DNA of 64,000 bases from an uncultured Deefgea sp. GTDB lineage: Bacteria; Pseudomonadota; Gammaproteobacteria; Burkholderiales; Chitinibacteraceae. Below the pieces are notes generated by a model, which saw only the letters and a program-made list of their open reading frames with translations, had not been told where the DNA came from and searched no databases. The stretch spans positions 1 through 64,000 of the forward strand of contig NZ_CAMTIA010000004.1 in assembly GCF_947072475.1 (NCBI RefSeq), given 5' to 3'. Below, piece by piece: positions 44,590 through 53,159 of the stretch (within the stretch, counting starts at the first letter, position 1; every line of letters begins with the position of its first letter). The position numbers and the translations under genes were made by a program.

Positions 44590-45794
44590 GCGAAGCCATT
44601 TTAGTATTGAACGCGGGCTCTTCTAGCCTTAAGTTTTCGCTATTTCTAGCGCAAGGCGATGCGCTTAATGTATGGCTTACTGGGCAACTTGAAGGCCTTT
44701 ATACCGAGGCGCGCTTTAAAGTCAAAGACGCGCTGGGCGCTTTAATCGGCGAAAAACAATGGCTTGATGGTGAAGCCCTCGGCCACGAAGGGGCGTTAGC
44801 GCATTTGGCGGATTTTTTGCGCGAGCAATTGGGTGAGCATCAATTGGTGGCGGTGGGGCATCGGGTAGTCCATGGCGGAATGACTTATACCGCGCCCGTG
44901 GCGCTTAATGCGGCGATTGTGCAAGATTTAACTCGCCTCACGGCGCTAGCGCCATTGCATCAGCCGCATAATCTCAAGCCGATTTCAATCTTACTTGCCC
45001 AGCGTGCTGATTTACTGCAGGTAGCTTGTTTTGATACGGCGTTTCATTGCACCCAAGCGGCGGTAGAGCAAACCTTTGCGCTGCCGCAGCAGATTACTGA
45101 GCTAGGCGTGCGGCGCTATGGTTTTCATGGTTTGTCTTATGAATATATTGCGTCGGTGCTGCCACAATACGCTGCCCAAGCACGCCGAGTGGTGGTGCTG
45201 CATTTAGGCAATGGCGCAAGTATGTGCGCGATTCAAGACGGAAAAAGCGTAGCCAGTACCATGGGTTTTACCGCCGTTGATGGCCTGCCGATGGGAACGC
45301 GCTGCGGTAATTTAGATCCCGGCGTGGTGCTGTATTTGATGGATGAATTAAAAATGGACGTGCGCGCCATCGAAAAACTGCTGTATCAGCAATCGGGTTT
45401 ATTGGGCGTTTCTGGTCTATCTAGTGATATGCACACCTTGCTCGATTCGGATGATCCTCAGGCCAAGTTTGCGGTGGATTTATTTGTGTATCGGATCGCT
45501 CGCGAATTGGGCGCGCTGGCCGCCACCATGGGCGGCGTCGATGCCTTGGTCTTTACCGCCGGCATTGGCGAGCATGCACCGCTGATTCGGCAGCGAGTCT
45601 GCCAAGCGGCGGCTTGGCTAGGTCTTGATTTGGATGAAACGGCCAATCAAGCTGGTGCTGCCCGTATTAGCCGCGCAGACAGTGCGGTGAGTGCATGGCA
45701 GATTCCTACGCAAGAAGAATGGATGATTGCCCAACACACCCGGCAGATTTTACACCGCACTCGCGCTAATGCCGAGTCAGCACGGATTGACTGA
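44586..45794 (+). CDS. ackA: Acetate kinase (acetate/propionate family)
   Basis: AckA makes ATP and acetate from acetyl-phosphate and ADP, or the reverse. The 402-residue protein has the ASKHA-fold marks: VLNAGSSSLKFSLF at the start, VGHRVVHGG, FDTAFH, RRYGFHGLSYEY, LHLGNGASMCA, DGLPMGTRCGNLDPG and FTAGIGEHA. The ATG at 44586 shares bases with the pta stop. It is the last gene of the fabI-DUF3141-pta-ackA run; a minus-strand gene ends three bases later. Confidence 0.95.
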   Translation: MSEAILVLNAGSSSLKFSLFLAQGDALNVWLTGQLEGLYTEARFKVKDALGALIGEKQWLDGEALGHEGALAHLADFLREQLGEHQLVAVGHRVVHGGMTYTAPVALNAAIVQDLTRLTALAPLHQPHNLKPISILLAQRADLLQVACFDTAFHCTQAAVEQTFALPQQITELGVRRYGFHGLSYEYIASVLPQYAAQARRVVVLHLGNGASMCAIQDGKSVASTMGFTAVDGLPMGTRCGNLDPGVVLYLMDELKMDVRAIEKLLYQQSGLLGVSGLSSDMHTLLDSDDPQAKFAVDLFVYRIARELGALAATMGGVDALVFTAGIGEHAPLIRQRVCQAAAWLGLDLDETANQAGAARISRADSAVSAWQIPTQEEWMIAQHTRQILHRTRANAESARID

Positions 45795-45796
45795 GT

Positions 45797-46879
45797 TTAT
45801 GGGGGGTTGCGGCGCAATAGTTTGCTCAATTGCGGATCAATGATTTGCCATTGATTCGCCAATTGCGCAATCACCCGATTTCTTTGCATTTTTTTAAAGC
45901 TGCTTTGTATTTGCGAGGCGCTAATACTCTGACTCCCTGTTTGCTCAGCCAGCCAAAGCCGGTATTTGGTCTCATAAAATTGCTGCCGACCTTCGGCAAT
46001 GCCCAGCAATAGCAATCGATCCAAACGCGCCAAATCTTCCCAACCCAGTGCCGCAATACTCACTTGCTGTTGCCGCTGCAATTGTCGCTCTAACACTTCC
46101 GGTAGTGATTTCACCGGATCGAGCACCAATTCTTCAATCATGGCGCGCATTGCGGCAGGCGAGCGCTGTAGTTTTTCAAATGCCGGCATGATGCTGGCGC
46201 GATCAATTTGTCCCCAAGTAATCCCTGCATAGTTGTCGCTCATGGCGCTGGATTGGCCGATGTTTTGCGTGAGCTGCTTATATAAATTGAGTAAGTGATC
46301 CAGATAGCCCGCGCCCATTTCGGGGAGTGTGAGGCAGGCGCTATGTTGTGCTAGCAAACTGGGAAACGCGGCATGGTGTCGTTGTTGGCAGGTGAAAATG
46401 ATTTTAATGAATTGTCCATACGGCGACATGGCGTGGAAGATTTCTGCCAGCAAGACGATGCCGCGCTCTTTTTGCAGCAGTAAATCCGCATCATCAATTA
46501 ATAGTGCCACCGGTTTTTTCTGACTATGCAGCTGAGCAAATAAAGCGGCAATTGGGCCCGCCGAGTCTTTGGCCGGATTTTTACGCAATAGGTTTTGCAA
46601 TTGATGGCTTAGCCAATGCTCATTCATCGCAAAATCGGTCAGCGTTTCGCGTAGGCGCAGCTCAAGAAACTTGCTGGGGACTTGGGCACAAGAAAAATAC
46701 TGAGTGCGCCAGCCTTGTTTTTCTAGCCATGGCATAAGGTCATTCTGCAAAAAATGGCTCTTGCCGCCAGCACGCGGTGCTAGCAAGGTGATGCAGTCAG
46801 TCAGCTCGTTTTCCCAGAGTTGAAATAGCATTGCAGCCAGCGATTGGCGCGGATAGTGCCATGGGTTTGGATTGGAAAT
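45797..46879 (-). CDS. AAA+ ATPase with apparent ATT start codon
   Basis: I know no named function for this 360-residue protein. It has a Walker A variant APRAGGKSHF near residue 43, a Walker B ALLIDDAD, and a sensor-like FTCQQRHH. The usual start would be ATG at 46831, but that has no ribosome site. Upstream the frame continues as SNPNPWHYPRQSLAA, which reads as coding and resembles the NPW-x-PR openings of this kind of ATPase. The only SD-spaced triplet there is ATT at 46879, with GGAG seven bases upstream. A stop at 46907-46909 prevents further extension. The C-terminus looks like a winged helix. Confidence 0.7.
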   Translation of the reverse strand: MSNPNPWHYPRQSLAAMLFQLWENELTDCITLLAPRAGGKSHFLQNDLMPWLEKQGWRTQYFSCAQVPSKFLELRLRETLTDFAMNEHWLSHQLQNLLRKNPAKDSAGPIAALFAQLHSQKKPVALLIDDADLLLQKERGIVLLAEIFHAMSPYGQFIKIIFTCQQRHHAAFPSLLAQHSACLTLPEMGAGYLDHLLNLYKQLTQNIGQSSAMSDNYAGITWGQIDRASIMPAFEKLQRSPAAMRAMIEELVLDPVKSLPEVLERQLQRQQQVSIAALGWEDLARLDRLLLLGIAEGRQQFYETKYRLWLAEQTGSQSISASQIQSSFKKMQRNRVIAQLANQWQIIDPQLSKLLRRNPP

Positions 46880-47136
46880 TTTTATGCTCCAATGAATAAT
46901 TATGCATTAAAGAAATAAATCGATTATGTACGCATAATATTTTTATGTATTGGTATTAAGTCTATGTAAATTAAGTTGATTTATTAATTGATTGTACTTT
47001 ATTGACTTGGATTATTCGCACTATGCCCTTGGGTTAAATTTATTAATTATGGGTATTTTGTTGGTTTTATTCATTTTCATTGGGCGTAGCATGAAGTCAT
47101 TGAATTTTGCTGAATGACTTGACCGAGGAATGCCAG
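46880..47136. other. Divergent AT-rich region
   Basis: This holds the promoters of the AAA+ gene (minus) and the PTS operon (plus). It is strongly AT-rich, with several short TTAATT-type palindromes, but I cannot pick a convincing promoter. Confidence 0.45.
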
Positions 47137-47586
47137 ATGTTGAATGAAATTTTAACCCCCGATAGCATCGTATTTAAAACCTCATGCCCAGATTGGCAAA
47201 CGGCAGTTCGTGAATCATGCGCACCTTTATTAGCACGAGGAACAATTGAGCCGGCGTATATCGATGCCATTATTGCCAATGTCATTGAGTTGGGCCCTTA
47301 TATTGTGATTGCCCCTGATGTGGCGATTCCACATGCCCGCCCAGAAGCCGGTGCATTAGGTATGGGGATGTCTTTATTAAAACTCACCGAGCCTGTGGCC
47401 TTTGGTAGTGAGCCCGACGAGCAAGCCAGAATGCTATTTGCATTTTCTGCCATTGATAGCCGCAGCCATCAGCGCGCTTTAAAGCAACTCGCCGATTTAA
47501 TTATGGATGAAGAAAAATTTGCGGCTTTAGCTGCTGCCGATTCAGTGGATGCCGTATTGGCACTCATTAATAGCGTTTCAAATTAA
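47137..47586 (+). CDS. ulaC: PTS IIA component, ascorbate (Ula/Sga) type
   Basis: The 149-residue cytoplasmic protein takes phosphate from HPr on His66 (in IPHARPEAG) and passes it to IIB. The family marks VFKTSCPDWQTAVRESC and AFSAIDSRSHQRAL are present. The start at 47137 has GAGGAA upstream; an ATG 10 codons earlier is less likely. It is first of three PTS genes with 11 and 15 base gaps. The ascorbate specificity is inferred from family and may be wrong. Confidence 0.85.
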   Translation: MLNEILTPDSIVFKTSCPDWQTAVRESCAPLLARGTIEPAYIDAIIANVIELGPYIVIAPDVAIPHARPEAGALGMGMSLLKLTEPVAFGSEPDEQARMLFAFSAIDSRSHQRALKQLADLIMDEEKFAALAAADSVDAVLALINSVSN

Positions 47587-47597
47587 GGAGTATCACC

Positions 47598-47867
47598 ATG
47601 AAAATTATGATCGTCTGTGGCAATGGTTTGGGTAGCAGCATGATGCTGGAAATGACGGTGAATTCAGTCCTTAAAGAAATGGGCGTGATTGCTGAAGTGG
47701 GTCATACCGATTTATTTTCGGCAAAAGGCGAAGTGGCGGATTTATTTGTCGGCTCGCACGAAATTATGAGTCAGCTCGATGATGGCAGCCGCCAATTAGC
47801 CGGGGTGCGCAATATTATGGATAAAGCCGAAGTGCGCGCCGCGCTTGAATTAAAACTCAATCAATAA
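47598..47867 (+). CDS. ulaB: PTS IIB component, ascorbate type
   Basis: The 89-residue protein has the phospho-accepting Cys7 in IVCGNGLGSSMMLE, the P-loop typical of Lac/Ula-type IIB. It transfers phosphate from IIA to the sugar carried by IIC. AAGGAG precedes the ATG. Its tail matches the family length. Confidence 0.9.
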   Translation: MKIMIVCGNGLGSSMMLEMTVNSVLKEMGVIAEVGHTDLFSAKGEVADLFVGSHEIMSQLDDGSRQLAGVRNIMDKAEVRAALELKLNQ

Positions 47868-47882
47868 ATCTAGGCCAAGCTG

Positions 47883-49142
47883 ATGATTAAATTTCTACTC
47901 GATGTTTTATCTGACCCCGCGATATTGATTGGTATTTTTGCTTTGTCGGGCTTATTGCTGCAAAAAGCCAAAATCTCGGACGTCATTGGCGGAACAATTA
48001 AAACCATTCTGGGTTTTGTGATTTTAGGCGCGGGCGCGCAAATCTTAATTGGTTCGCTCGATGTATTTCGCCAAGTGTTTGATCACGCCTATGGACTAAA
48101 GGGCACGATTCCAAATAATGAAGGCATTACCGCGCTGGCTTTAAAAGAAGTCGGCTCGCAAACGGCCTATGTGATGATTTTGGGTATGGTGTTTAATTTG
48201 TTGCTGGCGCGTTTTACGCCACTCAAATACATCTTTTTAACCGGTCACCACACCTTATTTATGGCGTGTTTGATTGTGGCAGTGCTCAGCACCGGCGGTT
48301 ATAGCAGCTGGAGTGTGGTGCTATTTGGTGGTGCATTATTGGGCTGCTTAATGGTGGTGATGCCAGCCTTGCTGCAACCTTTGACGCGCAAAGTCACGGG
48401 TAGCGATAACTTTGCCTTGGGTCATTTTGGTTCATTTGGTTATTTGGCTGCCGGTTGGATTGGCATCTTGGTGGGCAAAAATGGTCGCTCGACTGAAGAC
48501 ATTAAAGTCCCTGATTCACTGCGTTTTTTGCGTGATACCTCGATTTCAATGGCCTTAACCATGGCGGTGTTATTCTTTGTCGTTTCAATGGCCGCTGGCA
48601 GTGATTACATCGAGCAGAATTTATCTGGCGGCGTAAACTTCATAGTATATGGCTTTAAGCAAGCGCTGACGTTCTCTGCAGGCGTATACATCATCTTGGC
48701 AGGGGTGCGTTTATTGATCTCTGAAATCGTACCCGCCTTTAAAGGTATCTCAGACCGATTAATTCCGAACGCCAAACCGGCACTTGATTGCCCAGCGATC
48801 TTCCCATTTGCCCCGAATGCAGTGGTGATTGGTTTCTTGTTTAGCTTTATCGGCGGCTTGTTGGCGATGTTTATTACCCCTGCCATCGGTTTGGCGGTGA
48901 TTGTTCCGGGCTTAATCCCGCACTTTTTTACCGGTGCAACGGCTGGCGTGTATGGCAATGCCACCGGTGGACTACGTGGCGCAATCGTCGGCTCGTTTGT
49001 GAATGGTCTGTTGATTAGCTTTTTGCCGGCCTTGCTATTAGGCAGCTTAGGCGCATTGGGCTTTGCCGGTACCACTTTTGGCGATACTGATTTTGGCGTG
49101 GTGGGATTACTGTTGACAGGGTTTATGTCGATTACCCATTAA
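47883..49142 (+). CDS. ulaA: PTS IIC component, ascorbate (UlaA/SgaT) type
   Basis: The 419-residue permease has about 11 membrane helices and family marks VIGGTIKTILGFVILGAGA, NEGITALALKEVG, TGHHTLFMACL and GNATGGLRGAIVGSF. It moves and phosphorylates the substrate with UlaBC. No catabolic ula genes (lactonase, decarboxylase, epimerases) lie beside it, so the substrate may not be ascorbate. A terminator follows 26 bases after the stop. Confidence 0.9.
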   Translation: MIKFLLDVLSDPAILIGIFALSGLLLQKAKISDVIGGTIKTILGFVILGAGAQILIGSLDVFRQVFDHAYGLKGTIPNNEGITALALKEVGSQTAYVMILGMVFNLLLARFTPLKYIFLTGHHTLFMACLIVAVLSTGGYSSWSVVLFGGALLGCLMVVMPALLQPLTRKVTGSDNFALGHFGSFGYLAAGWIGILVGKNGRSTEDIKVPDSLRFLRDTSISMALTMAVLFFVVSMAAGSDYIEQNLSGGVNFIVYGFKQALTFSAGVYIILAGVRLLISEIVPAFKGISDRLIPNAKPALDCPAIFPFAPNAVVIGFLFSFIGGLLAMFITPAIGLAVIVPGLIPHFFTGATAGVYGNATGGLRGAIVGSFVNGLLISFLPALLLGSLGALGFAGTTFGDTDFGVVGLLLTGFMSITH

Positions 49143-49167
49143 TGGCTAGCACAAGTCTAGTTATTTA

Positions 49168-49197
49168 AAAAGTCCTGATTAAATCAGGACTTTTTTA
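49168..49197 (+). terminator. Terminator of the PTS operon
   Basis: AAGTCCTGATT, AA, ATCAGGACTT runs into TTTT. Confidence 0.88.
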
Positions 49198-49338
49198 TGT
49201 ATTTAATTTTTATTTTGTGTATTTTTACACTTAAATTTTCTGGTTAACTAGTTTAGTTATTTTTACTAAAAACAAGAGTTGTCAGTAGCGCTGCGCTTGC
49301 ATAAACTCGCTTTACTCAGTAAAAGTAGAAAAAACACA

Positions 49339-51024
49339 ATGCTAGCAAATAGTAGTTTTCAGTATCAAGCCGCATATTGCAATGGGAAAATTTATTCTTA
49401 TGAGGCGTTATTAAGACCCAACCCAAGCCTAAATCAATCGGTAGAAGAGTTTGTTGCTGCAGTCGCAGATAAAGTTGAGTTTGACCTCTTGGTGATTGAA
49501 AAAGTAGTTTTAGATTTGAAAAGCAATGCCGATCTTTCTGAAATTCAAGTTTCAATAAATATTTCAGCTGACAGCTTAGAGTCGGACCTTTTTATGGAAA
49601 AAAGTTTACCTTTTTTCTTGGTACATAAAAATATTACGCTTGAAATAATGGGTTTGAATTTTTCTTGCGATAAAGATTTGATTAATATAAATATTAATAA
49701 ATTAAAGTTACTTGGAATTAGATTTTCTATCAATAACTACGGTGTTGATAAGGGAACAAAGCTATTGGCTGATTTGAATGTAGACTTTATCAAACTAGAT
49801 GGAAGTTTAGTTAAAGGTATTGAGAATGACTACGTTGCATTTTCATTGCTTAGAGCTTTGTATGAATCGATTGTTTTTATTTTAAATAAAGATGTTGTTA
49901 TTCAGCATATAGAGAATGAGCAACAGTTTAATCTGGTTAAACAATTTGAAAGTGTAAAGTGCCAAGGTTTCTTTTTGTCAAAACCAGAAGCATTAATCAA
50001 TGTTAAGCCCACCGAGAAATGTGTTTGCCATATTGATCGCGTACGAAGCGAACGATTGTTGCATGTGCTAGATCGCGCTATTTATGATTTGAATCGAAGT
50101 AAAGGTGAGGGTGAAGTTCTTTTATCAATTGAAAAAATTAAGCTGATAGATAAATATAATATATTGAGACTAGATGACTTGCCGAGTGAGTATAGGGCAG
50201 ATTATATTAATTTTAATTATTTGGCTGCGGTGGCAAATGATAGCGATAAAAATCATATACTAACGTCATCTTTAATTAATAGCAGTGACGCTTTGGTGAT
50301 TATTCGAGATTCTAATGGTCAAGCTGTCTTTAATAATGATAGCCATAAAGCGTATTTGGGTATGGATCTTGTCGATTTGCCCATCGCTGAAGTGCTTGAA
50401 AAATTCCCTGACTATAAAACGTGCATTGCTTTAGATCGAGAGTTACTGGATGGCGAGTCGGCTTTTTTGATTTCTGATGAAACCATAGAAAATGGCGATA
50501 ACATAATATTATTTCATACCTATAGACAGAAAATCATTTCACACGGGCAGACATTTGTAATTTGCAGTGTGTATGAAGATAAATTGAAAGGCAGTATCAA
50601 GATTGATCCGCTGACCGGTTGCTTCATGCGTTCGTTTTTAGATGGCAAAGAAATTAAAAACTATCAATCCTTAGTATTTATTGATCTTGATGGCTTTAAG
50701 TTGGTTAACGACAGCTATGGGCATGGAAGAGGAGATGATGTGCTTAAGGATTTTGCTCAACAGATGAGCATTTTGATGCGCTCTGCGGATGCTCTAGTTC
50801 GATTTGGTGGTGATGAGTTTGTTGTATTATTTGAATGTGATGATTTGCAAAAAATCAAAGACCGCATGAATTTTATTCGACAGCGCATCGACGCTTACTT
50901 TAAGCAGCAAGACTTGGCGATTTCTTTTTCGTATGGAGCCTCTCCGATTTTTTCCGACATCCAGCAAGCTTTGCATACTGCTGATGTGGATATGTATATA
51001 GAGAAAGCCAGTCGAAAATCTTAA
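49339..51024 (+). CDS. Degenerate EAL - PAS-like - GGDEF diguanylate cyclase
   Basis: The 561-residue protein has an EAL-fold domain (about 8-230), a PAS-like domain (about 310-425) and a C-terminal GGDEF domain (about 430-560). EAL is present in YEALLRP, but the metal-binding DDFG motif is NNYG and the ETE site is LEIMG, so phosphodiesterase activity is improbable. RFGGDEF is intact and the I-site RSAD precedes it by five residues, so it probably makes c-di-GMP. The start at 49339 lacks a clear ribosome site; a TTG at 49279 is an alternative. The gene is clearly more AT-rich than its neighbours and uses ATA, AAT and TTA more, which suggests transfer. Confidence 0.85.
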   Translation: MLANSSFQYQAAYCNGKIYSYEALLRPNPSLNQSVEEFVAAVADKVEFDLLVIEKVVLDLKSNADLSEIQVSINISADSLESDLFMEKSLPFFLVHKNITLEIMGLNFSCDKDLINININKLKLLGIRFSINNYGVDKGTKLLADLNVDFIKLDGSLVKGIENDYVAFSLLRALYESIVFILNKDVVIQHIENEQQFNLVKQFESVKCQGFFLSKPEALINVKPTEKCVCHIDRVRSERLLHVLDRAIYDLNRSKGEGEVLLSIEKIKLIDKYNILRLDDLPSEYRADYINFNYLAAVANDSDKNHILTSSLINSSDALVIIRDSNGQAVFNNDSHKAYLGMDLVDLPIAEVLEKFPDYKTCIALDRELLDGESAFLISDETIENGDNIILFHTYRQKIISHGQTFVICSVYEDKLKGSIKIDPLTGCFMRSFLDGKEIKNYQSLVFIDLDGFKLVNDSYGHGRGDDVLKDFAQQMSILMRSADALVRFGGDEFVVLFECDDLQKIKDRMNFIRQRIDAYFKQQDLAISFSYGASPIFSDIQQALHTADVDMYIEKASRKS

Positions 51025-51030
51025 TCGTCA

Positions 51031-51065
51031 ATAAAAAAGCCCTGATGATGTCATCAGGGCTTTTG
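51031..51065. terminator. Bidirectional terminator
   Basis: GCCCTGATGA, TG, TCATCAGGGC is flanked by a run of A on the left and TTTT on the right. It can end the GGDEF gene on plus and the tRNA-Ser transcript on minus. Confidence 0.88.
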
Positions 51066-51075
51066 GTATTGGGCT

Positions 51076-51165
51076 TGGAGGAGAGAGGGGGATTCGAACC
51101 CCCGATAGTATCGCTACTACGCCTGATTTCGAGTCAGGTACATTCAACCACTCTGCCACCTCTCC
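51076..51165 (-). tRNA. tRNA-Ser (CGA)
   Basis: Read on the minus strand it has the acceptor GGAGAGG, an anticodon loop CTCGAAA (anticodon CGA, reading UCG), a long class II variable arm (GTAGTA, GCGA, TACTAT), a T arm GGGGGTTCGAATCCCCC and encoded CCA. The discriminator base is T, where bacterial tRNA-Ser normally has G. Confidence 0.94.
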
Positions 51166-51569
51166 AACAAGAGGGCGCAGTTTACGCCGTGTGGTTCAAT
51201 TTGCCAAGCGGCGCATTTTTGCTACTGAATTCGCGTTCAGAATGGCGGAGTGCGGTACTGCAAATGATGTGGGTTTTGAGCGTGGAAAAATAAGCCGGTT
51301 GACGAAAAAAATCAGATGGATTTTTGCTTGGTAAGGTGTTTTCTGACACCGAGTGGTGGGAATTTTGCTGCAACAGCGAAAAAAAACGTCGTAATTTCTT
51401 AGTTGATGATTACGGCGCTTTTTTTTGCGCATCGCTTGCGTTGGCGCTGCTTGGCGGCGTTTTTCTTGGCGCTGGCTTGCAGGTACATTTCACAGATGTG
51501 CTTGAATAATTTGTTGTTTTTCAAATTTCTTGGCACAATGCGTTCAACTTAACGATCAACAGGCTAGGC
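51166..51569. other. Gap with hairpin and orphan terminator
   Basis: No convincing gene lies here. The tRNA-Ser promoter must be near the left end. On the plus strand a small hairpin (GGTGT, loop, ACACC at about 51333-51350) is followed by a terminator at 51386-51428 that belongs to no known gene. Confidence 0.5.
51386..51428 (+). terminator. Orphan rho-independent terminator
   Basis: CGTCGTAAT and ATTACGGCG, with one mismatch, pair around a 13-base loop and run into eight T residues. The nearest upstream plus-strand gene ends 360 bases earlier and has its own terminator, so this may end a small RNA. Confidence 0.65.
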
Positions 51570-53027
51570 ATGAAGAGATTCTTAACTGCGCTCTCAGCGT
51601 GTTTACTTTTGGGCTGTGGCAACCTTTCGTCAACAGCACAACGTGTATTACCATGGGCGGAGTCAAAAGAATTGACCGTGCTGGTACAAAATGGTCCAAC
51701 CACTTTATACGTGGATGCCGAAGGGCGTTATGCGGGGATTGAATACGATTTAGTCACCCGTTTTGCCGAGGCACATGGCTTAAAAGTTCGCTTTATTATG
51801 GCCGCGACGTATGGCGAAGTGGTGCAGCGTTTAAAGCGTAAAGAAGCGCATTTGGCCGTTGGTGTGCATCGTGATATTGATGGTGAGGGCTTGGTATTTG
51901 GCCCAGGCTATCAAACGGTGAAGCCGGTTCTGGTTTATCCCGCAGCGCGCAATGAAAGCCATGTTTTGCGTCAGATCGAACAAGGCCAAGGCACGCTCAG
52001 TACCTTGCCGCAATACACCGCGTCACTGCAGCAACATAAAGTTAAGTTTCCGAATTTACTCTGGAATACCGTTGATCAAGTCGATAACGAAGATTTGATT
52101 GAGTCGGTCGCATCCGGCAAACTCGATTACGCCGTGGTGGATTCGCATGCGGCCGATATTGCGCAAAATTATTATCCCAATGTGGCGATTTCCAAGTCTT
52201 TTGGCGATAGTGCTCAGCAATTATCGTGGGCCATGCTGGAAGGCGATGACCAACTGTCGACGATGGTGTCGGCGTTTTTCCGCCAAGCGATGGCTGATGG
52301 CTCGTTAGGCCGTTTGCAAGACCGTTATTATGGCCATATCAATCGAGTCGATCCGGTGGATGCGCTGACTTATCTCGGACGCATTAAATCGACCTTGCCG
52401 AAATTTAAAGCGACTTTTTTAAAAGCTGAAGCTGAAACCGGCATTGATTGGCGTTTATTGGCGGCTTTAGCCTACCAAGAATCGCATTGGGACAATGCCT
52501 CTGTTTCACCGACTGGCGTTCGCGGCATTATGATGCTGACCAACGACACGGCATCTTTGCTTGGGGTGAATCGGCTAGATCCACAACAGAGCATCTTGGG
52601 CGGCGCGCGTTATGTGCAACTGATGCGTAAAGGTATTCCTGAGCGGGTGCCAGAGCCTGATCGCACTTGGCAAGCCTTGGCCGCTTACAATATTGGCTTG
52701 GGCCATGTTGAGGACGCGCGCACCTTGGCGCAGCGTTTAGATAAAAATCCTGATAGCTGGACCGATCTAAAAGGCATTTTGCCTTTGCTACGTAAAGCCG
52801 AACATTTTAGTACCTTAAAATACGGTTATGCGCGCGGCGGTGCACCGGTGATTTATGTTGAAAGACTGAAAACCTATTACGATATTTTGGTGCGTTTTGA
52901 GCAGCCGAGCAAAATCACTGCGCCAGAATTCTCGACTACGGTGATGGTCGACAACCCGGGCAATCTGACTTTAGATATCAATAGCAAGCTCAGTCAGGCT
53001 AAACCACGCCAAGTTGCTGCCTTATAA
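51570..53027 (+). CDS. mltF: Membrane-bound lytic murein transglycosylase F
   Basis: MltF cleaves peptidoglycan between MurNAc and GlcNAc, forming 1,6-anhydroMurNAc. The 485-residue lipoprotein has a signal with LLLGC (lipidated Cys16), a solute-binding-type regulatory domain (about 35-255) and an SLT catalytic domain (about 280-420) with catalytic Glu304 in YQESHWDN, SPTGVRGIMML and AYNIGLGH. It stands alone between an orphan terminator and gltX. It works in the same cell-wall recycling area as nagZ nearby. Confidence 0.94.
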   Translation: MKRFLTALSACLLLGCGNLSSTAQRVLPWAESKELTVLVQNGPTTLYVDAEGRYAGIEYDLVTRFAEAHGLKVRFIMAATYGEVVQRLKRKEAHLAVGVHRDIDGEGLVFGPGYQTVKPVLVYPAARNESHVLRQIEQGQGTLSTLPQYTASLQQHKVKFPNLLWNTVDQVDNEDLIESVASGKLDYAVVDSHAADIAQNYYPNVAISKSFGDSAQQLSWAMLEGDDQLSTMVSAFFRQAMADGSLGRLQDRYYGHINRVDPVDALTYLGRIKSTLPKFKATFLKAEAETGIDWRLLAALAYQESHWDNASVSPTGVRGIMMLTNDTASLLGVNRLDPQQSILGGARYVQLMRKGIPERVPEPDRTWQALAAYNIGLGHVEDARTLAQRLDKNPDSWTDLKGILPLLRKAEHFSTLKYGYARGGAPVIYVERLKTYYDILVRFEQPSKITAPEFSTTVMVDNPGNLTLDINSKLSQAKPRQVAAL

Positions 53028-53159
53028 TTCGGCGTATATTTCCGCATTAATTTCAAAATAATTCAGCCCATCGTATAGCTTTTGAAAGAGGGCTTTGGGG
53101 CTGTATTACTGCGCATTTCCGGTACAATAGTATTTTTGCTTTTCGCCGGATCTGCGCCC

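Noticed and set aside
51324-51509. 61-codon frame in the gap before mltF
   Set aside because: It runs through the stem and T-run of a terminator, and its hydrophobic part comes from reading that T-rich DNA.
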